NCBI GenBank assembly: GCA_019914995.1
Contig: CM034126.1
Span: forward strand, 3,043,001 to 3,107,000
Source of the DNA: Acanthochlamys bracteata
Taxonomy: Eukaryota; Streptophyta; Magnoliopsida; Pandanales; Velloziaceae
Length of the DNA stretch: 64,000 bases
Direction: 5' to 3'
Made by a program: the position numbers and the translations under genes. Below the pieces are notes generated by a model. It saw only the letters and a list, made by a program, of their open reading frames with translations, did not search any database and had not been told where the DNA came from. Within the stretch, counting starts at the first letter, position 1. Each line of letters begins with the position of its first letter. This document shows, piece by piece, positions 59,101 through 64,000 of this stretch.

Positions 59101-62100
59101 GTGAAAAGTAATCACAGAACAGTGTCCAATCTTAGTGATTTGTGTTATGTTTATTTCTGTAATAAGGAAACCTTGATGTTTTTAATTGAATGTGAAGTTG
59201 GAGTTGAGTAGTGTGAACAGTAGTGTTGTATAGACAACTGCTAAGCATTTAAGGGCTGTTATGAATACTAAAAAAATTATTAATACATACTTAATTCTAT
59301 GATATAAGAGTGCTTTCATGGTGCATACTTTACACACATAATCATGATTAACTATATCGTGCATATGGTTTGTAAACTTCATTATTTGGAGTATAATCTA
59401 GCTTCTGAGGCGAGATCAAGTTTCATTGAGTGGAGATCGTTATTTAGGACAGCTTAATTTTGAAGTGCATATGATTTTTGGGCTAAAGTAGAAGTGCATG
59501 CACACATGTGAAGCCTTTCATAGCTTTAACCTAATTGTTTAACCTCATTCTTAGAAGCTAGGAAATTTAAAGAGGAAAGGCGATCTGGTGTCAACTGAAA
59601 GGTGATCATACTGTAGTAGTATAATCCGTATGTGTCAAGGTTGGACTTGCACCTGGGTTATCACTTACACTTGGATTAGTGGCTGGCACCATTAAGTCAT
59701 TTATGACATGGATCTTCTGGAAGCTATACAAGTAGAAGGCATCTACATCTAAAAGTTTTAGTTTGGTCTACATTTGGTCATTTTGACGTCTTGGACAAAT
59801 CATTCCTCTCATGACGCACCCACCATTTCTTGGTAGAGGATGTATCAAGTGGTGCAGCTTGTTTTCTCTACGTCCTTGCTGAAGTTACTCAGAGATGTTA
59901 GACACATGCTTTACTTCTAAATTCAGCGTGTTCCAAAGTTTACCTTCAGTTTAAGTGTTCAGCTCAGAAATGCTTGGTTTGAATATTTGAAGCATAGTGG
60001 ATGATAACTGCATTTCTTTGATGAAATACAGCATGCTGCAGATGAAAGAATCCGTCTGGAAGATCTTCGTCAAAAGGTACGTGCCATCGAATTTCGACTC
60101 TTGGTCTTTGTCTATACTCAGTGTTTAATTTATCTCTGATTGCAGGTGCTATCTGGTGAGGGCAAACATATCACTTATTTGGAACCTGAGCTGGACTTGG
60201 TATGTGCTCCAATACCAGATTTCCCCATTACTATATTGAATATATGATGTTTTGTTGATACTTATCTGGGTTCTTTTTTTTTCTTTATTATTATTTTTTT
60301 TTTTTTGTGGGACTGATTCACTTATATCAAACGTCTCAGAATCTTCCAGAGTCTGCATTTCAGCTATTACAGAGCTACACAAGGCAGGTAAATCAATGGG
60401 GGTGGATCTGCAACATTCACGACGAATGCTCTGAATCCTTTGCAAAGTAAGCCTCAATAATTCCCTTACATGGCTCTGTTTATAACAGTTTTGTGATGGT
60501 TCTATTTTCTTTGTTTGTGAGCTACAGCATTTGCTATCCTTTCTTGGATGATTGTTTCCATCAAATTTCTGCAGGAATGTGAGGTTTCTGAAGAAAAGTT
60601 CACATAATGTCACTCTTGTAGCTGTAAGAACTAGCCCTTATTTTAGTGCTTCATGTAACTTAAGTATTCATTACGATTCTTTGATTTCCTAGTTGCCATT
60701 CTTCTCTGTGTCACGTGACGGCTGTCAGTACATTCATATTACATGTGCTCCAACGGGTTTTATGATTCTAGTTCACTATGGTTGCTATCACCGGCAATGT
60801 TGTTAATTTTTCTCCTCTTCTTGGAATCTTAGCTGCAATTTCCTAGTATTTGTTCTAAAACTTCCATCCAACTGAAGATAATATCTTGTTTACAATTACT
60901 AATACAAGCCACAAATTACTAGTTTTTCCTCAATGATTGTTTCAAAAGTTGTGAAGATTTGGTGTAATAGGGAGAGAAAAAACCTTCCTTGGAAGGGAGG
61001 CTGGTCTTTTCTTTTAGTATAGCTGGCAATTGAAAACCAATTTCTATGTGCCCGCATTAGGTTTGCGTCCGCAATGGAACATCTTCTAAGTAGGTCCTTT
61101 GTTAGATGTGCTTGTACTTGATACCAATTCTTCCCGGTAACACTAGGCGGTTCAGATCTTCTGCAGCATCGACTCTGTGCATCTCTCTACGTAACTATTA
61201 AACAGGATATTTATCTTCATCTACTTATTACCCTGCTATATAATATTGTACCTAGCAATTAGGATTTCTCTTTTCCCTTGAAGAAGCCTGCTAGTTTAAT
61301 ATAATGAATTTAATGACTTCAAATAATTGTATCTCATCATATGCATTTATGACGTGTTCCCCGTAGACCATATTCTCGTCCTAGTATGTCCATTTTGACC
61401 AGCTTGTTCCAGAAGCTACTGTTTTTTTGAATGTCTAGAACTCCTACATGACTATTGGCCTACATTTCTATGTGGATATTATTCGAAGTACATTGAGCAT
61501 GTTTTCATACATATAACTAGAAGTCTGCAGGTACCTTCTATTTTGGGAATCAATTTGTCGGAGAAAGATCTTATGGAGTTCCTTGAGCAGGTAGAACAAT
61601 AATAATTATGGTGTAGAGTTTCTACATTTTGTGGTGCTACCATGTTTTTTTTATGCGACCTGCTTATCAGGAGTTGCATAAATTGTTTGTGCTGTATTCA
61701 TGTTATTGTAAATAATATTGTGCATTGAACAGCTTATCTGGTCCATACTAACTGTACAAAACTTCAACTAGTATTTGCAAAACAGAAGAAATCAACATCT
61801 TTTTTCCACATCATAGCCTGTTGGGTAGCATTCTAGTTGTGTATGCATGATTATGTAACGACCGCACCATAATACATATAGACTTTGGCATGACCTTACA
61901 ATCTTTACAGCCTGCGCATCTAGCAGCAACCTACTGCCTACAAAAAATGCATATTGAGGTTAAATGTAGTCTAGGGGGATCTGAAGTTGAGAAACAAAAA
62001 AATTCTTGCTTATGCAAATGCTGTCCCTCAGAATGAAAACATGAGAGCTCTTTCATATCCTCCTTGCTAATGTAGCATCATTATATGAATTAACCCAATA

Positions 62101-62867
62101 TGCAAACTTATTTACAGACGATTTAGTCGAAGGGGAGCTTGTGAGTTGCTAGTCTACAATTGCCTCCATATGAAAAATTTTGGCATTTGGTATCAATACT
62201 TAAGCACTAATGGGTATAGATTTCACAGTATAACATCATTCACTACTTTGTATCTCAGCTTGCTGAGACAGATGGATCATCCAATTTTCCCCCGGCTGTT
62301 CTTCGTGTTCTCAACTTTAAAGCTTGCCGAGGTCAGTTGTATTGGCCTTCTTAGGTTCTCATTACTAATGGCCTTACTGGGTTTTTCTTGCATTTTCTTT
62401 GGAAAGTTTTCTTCTGCTAACATCTTAATGCTACAGGTGCAATCATGTTTGGAGATCCTTTGTTGCCTTCAGAATGCTCTCTTATAGTAGAAGAATTGAA
62501 GCTAACATCCCTATGTTTCCAGGTAAGATTTTGACGATATGTACTTGCGAGTAAAAAATTGTAAACTGATTAATCTTTCCTGTGTGTACTATTAGATTGA
62601 ATGCAAAACAATTGTAATCTTCTCTTAATGGTTCTTCAGCTCTCAGAGTAATCTTGGTTGATGAATTCCTTTCTGCTGCAGTGTGCTCATGGTCGCCCAA
62701 CTGCTGTGCCACTCCTTGACATGGTTGCACTGCATGAACAGCTGTCAAAACTTGATATTAGAGTAGAAAGACCCAAAAACCTGTGGCATGGACTTAGCCG
62801 CCAGAGACCCAGCCTCGAGCGGGCACAGCAGCGATTAGCTTCTTCCAAAAGATTCCACAATGGATGA
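50129..62867 (+). CDS. MLH3: MLH3, mismatch-repair and meiotic MutL endonuclease
   Basis: Twenty-four coding exons: 50129-50254, 51572-51623, 51724-51771, 52009-52157, 52234-52291, 53001-53058, 53171-53263, 53343-53508, 53581-53596, 53661-53884, 54711-54789, 54868-54939, 55838-57331, 57540-57662, 57736-57812, 58001-58201, 60032-60076, 60146-60199, 60340-60446, 60575-60623, 61531-61590, 62259-62331, 62437-62522, 62682-62867. Frame is kept throughout: 1231 aa. The N-terminus is a GHKL ATPase: E30/N34/D37 (EELIYNSLDA), DDGCGI at 58-63 and FHGETLGSLS. The long exon 13 is a poorly conserved linker. The C-terminus carries DQHAADERIRLE (1011-1022), fitting the DQHA(x)2E(x)4E metal-binding endonuclease motif, and CAHGRP at 1171-1176. 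With MLH1, MLH3 acts in meiotic crossovers and minor mismatch repair. All catalytic motifs are present. Confidence 0.94.
55078..55611. mobile_element. hAT-type MITE with perfect 8-bp target duplication
   Basis: A 534-bp element with 12-bp perfect inverted ends, TAGGGGTGGCAA and TTGCCACCCCTA, flanked by identical 8-bp copies of TTCAGTAC (55070-55077 and 55612-55619). The 8-bp duplication and TAGGGGTG-type ends fit the hAT superfamily. Subterminal regions are crowded with GGGTC/GACCC and GGATCGAC motifs in both orientations; the centre is almost pure A/T and non-coding, so it depends on another element's transposase. It sits in intron 12 of MLH3, between exons 54868-54939 and 55838-57331, and leaves the splice sites untouched. 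Confidence 0.88.
58185..58287 (+). repeat. Duplicated splice donor and inverted repeat at MLH3 exon 16
   Basis: A perfect 20-bp direct repeat (58185-58204 and 58227-58246) covers the last 17 bases of exon 16 plus the GTT of the donor, so two identical 5' splice sites lie 42 bp apart. A perfect 13-bp inverted repeat, TTTGTGCATAAAG at 58203-58215 and CTTTATGCACAAA at 58275-58287, encloses the second donor and starts at the first one. Confidence 0.85.
58470..58997 (+). repeat. Diverged ~275-bp tandem duplication in MLH3 intron 16
   Basis: Copy 1 (about 58470-58724) and copy 2 (about 58748-58997) share ordered blocks: CTAAATGTCTT/CTAAGTGTCTT, CCCTGAGTTT, GTAGCC, TTTCTCG, TTTGTCTTACCA, AGCTCGAGTTT, GTTATTTACCTAAAGTTG and CATGTCAT. 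The offset drifts from 278 to 273 bp, so small indels have built up. Non-coding. Confidence 0.75.
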
Positions 62868-63933
62868 GTTCTCCGTACCCGCATAGAGGTCTATATGTCC
62901 TTGCATATTCCTGTTTGAAATACTCCAAGCAGGTCTTGCATTGAAACTCTTCTTTGGCACGTCGTTGAAACATAGTTTCCTGTACTTGCCAGTGGTGAAA
63001 TTATAATAGAAGAGACGTAGTAATCTTCGTGGTGCTATCAGCTTACTTTATCGTGAGGGCTGCATCTCTTACCAGGAAATAATAACTTTGTTGCATGCAC
63101 TTTTTGAAATGAAGATATCACAGAGGTTCACTTCGAAATGTCTTTTCTTTACATTTACAGCTAAAGAGTCAACAAGTGCCGTTGATGTGATTGAAGTGTC
63201 AATGAATGGTGGAAAGAAGAAATGCAAGAGCAAGGTGAAATAAGGGCTTCAGTGTTTGTGCCTATCGATTTATTGCTGCTAAAAAATTAACAAGGATATC
63301 CGGTGGAAGAATCAGGTCTGACTTGGTTTAGTCTCGCAGCCTGGGTAAATGTCAATTATCGTTTTACTTAAACTTTTAAATAACACCACACTCCTACATA
63401 AAAAGATTACCCAGTTTGAGAAATAATACTGTGAGGAAATAATACATGTGACGCGTTTGAGCTGCTTGAACAAGAACACGTGCATGATTCATAATAAAAC
63501 CAACAGACAAGATAGAACGATGGATATGGAAAACGAACTTGGAAAGCATACCCTTTAGCTGGCGAGTCAATTCTTCCAAGACAGATCAAGAAAGTGCAAC
63601 AACTTGCAACTGGTGTTCCACATTGCTGTAATATAAGCCATTAGGTCCACACTTACCAATTTAAAGAAAACAATTCAAACAAAAAATTAGGACATCAAAC
63701 TATCAGTTTCAAAGAAGACTGAACACATTCCATAGTAACCCAGCTTGAGCCTGAAATGAGAAATTTTGACATGAACTCCAAGTCTTAAAACAAAATACAA
63801 AATTCCAGGAGTTACCCACTTCACTAAATAAACTTCAAAAAGTAGGATCCAAGAGAACTTTTCTACAAAGAAGCCAAAGTAAAATGCACAAATAAATGCA
63901 CGAGCAGTATATAGACCCTGGGTCTCCACTAGC
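62868..63933. other. MLH3 3'UTR and converging 3'UTR of the next gene
   Basis: MLH3 ends at 62867 on + and a - strand gene ends at 63934, so this stretch should hold both 3'UTRs. No further gene seen. A + strand patch near 63165-63243 reads lysine-rich in one frame but lacks a start and splice context. Confidence 0.45.
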
Positions 63934-64000
63934 TTATACTTCTTCAGCCATGGTGCCCTTCTCACTGACATAGATACCATCCAAAAACTTCCGAATGTCT
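63934..64000 (-). CDS. Last codons of an unrecognised - strand gene (partial)
   Basis: On the - strand the window edge reads DIRKFLDGIYVSEKGTMAEE, then V and TAA (stop at 63936-63934). The sequence looks like a real protein end: the other - strand frame here, which starts downstream at 63980, runs on into AT-rich DNA and has membrane-like composition without a family. Only about 21 residues are visible. I cannot name the gene. Confidence 0.4.
   Translation of the reverse strand, partial: DIRKFLDGIYVSEKGTMAEEV

Noticed and set aside
1-64000. Search for CRISPR arrays, phage, plasmid or bacterial operons
   Set aside because: All recognised genes are plant nuclear genes with spliceosomal introns; no spaced identical repeats or prokaryotic gene clusters were seen.

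Overview
The window reads as nuclear DNA of a flowering plant, almost certainly a eudicot. Genes are carried on GT-AG introns, belong to plant families (U-box/ARM ligase, DUF641, EXORDIUM-like, PMEI, AVT3-type transporter, plant EH/Pan1 protein), and sit in very AT-rich intergenic DNA with small transposon remnants. I see no bacterial operon, CRISPR array, rRNA or convincing tRNA. The species cannot be fixed from the sequence alone.

Layout, left to right. (1) 31-810, + strand: the last exons of a gene that begins outside the window and that I do not recognise. (2) 1290-4113, +: SagB/nitroreductase-like protein in three exons. (3) 7608-8876, +: DUF641/GIL1-like protein with a long 5'UTR intron. 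(4) 12374-12952, +: secreted pectin methylesterase/invertase inhibitor. (5) 12953-17226: gene-poor DNA with foldback-like repeat arrays. (6) 17227-18829, +: UNC93-like membrane protein. (7) 19412-21527, +: small plant protein, probably mitochondrial. (8) 25535-22729, -: PUB43/44-type U-box ARM-repeat E3 ligase of 811 aa. (9) 31143-29884, -: AVT3-type amino-acid transporter, no intron. (10) 42714-33762, -: AtEH1/Pan1-type EH-domain endocytic protein, 14 exons rebuilt, 1035 aa. (11) 47516-48574, +: EXORDIUM-like secreted protein. (12) 50129-62867, +: MLH3 mismatch-repair/meiotic endonuclease, 24 coding exons rebuilt, 1231 aa. (13) 64000-63934, -: the last codons of another unrecognised gene.

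The genes do not form a pathway; this is ordinary plant gene-space. The one neighbourhood with likely ancestry is EH1 plus PUB44-type, whose Arabidopsis counterparts (At1g20760 and At1g20780) are also near neighbours.

Most of the unusual structure is in MLH3 and in the repeats. MLH3 has a 16-nt microexon, a stop-free 72-nt intron, a duplicated 5' splice site inside an inverted repeat exactly where an intron splits the endonuclease motif, a diverged ~275-bp tandem duplication in that same intron, and a complete hAT-type miniature element with perfect 8-bp target duplications in intron 12. I did not find a new multi-gene system. All exon joins were worked out by eye from splice consensus, reading-frame continuity and family resemblance; none is backed by transcripts.
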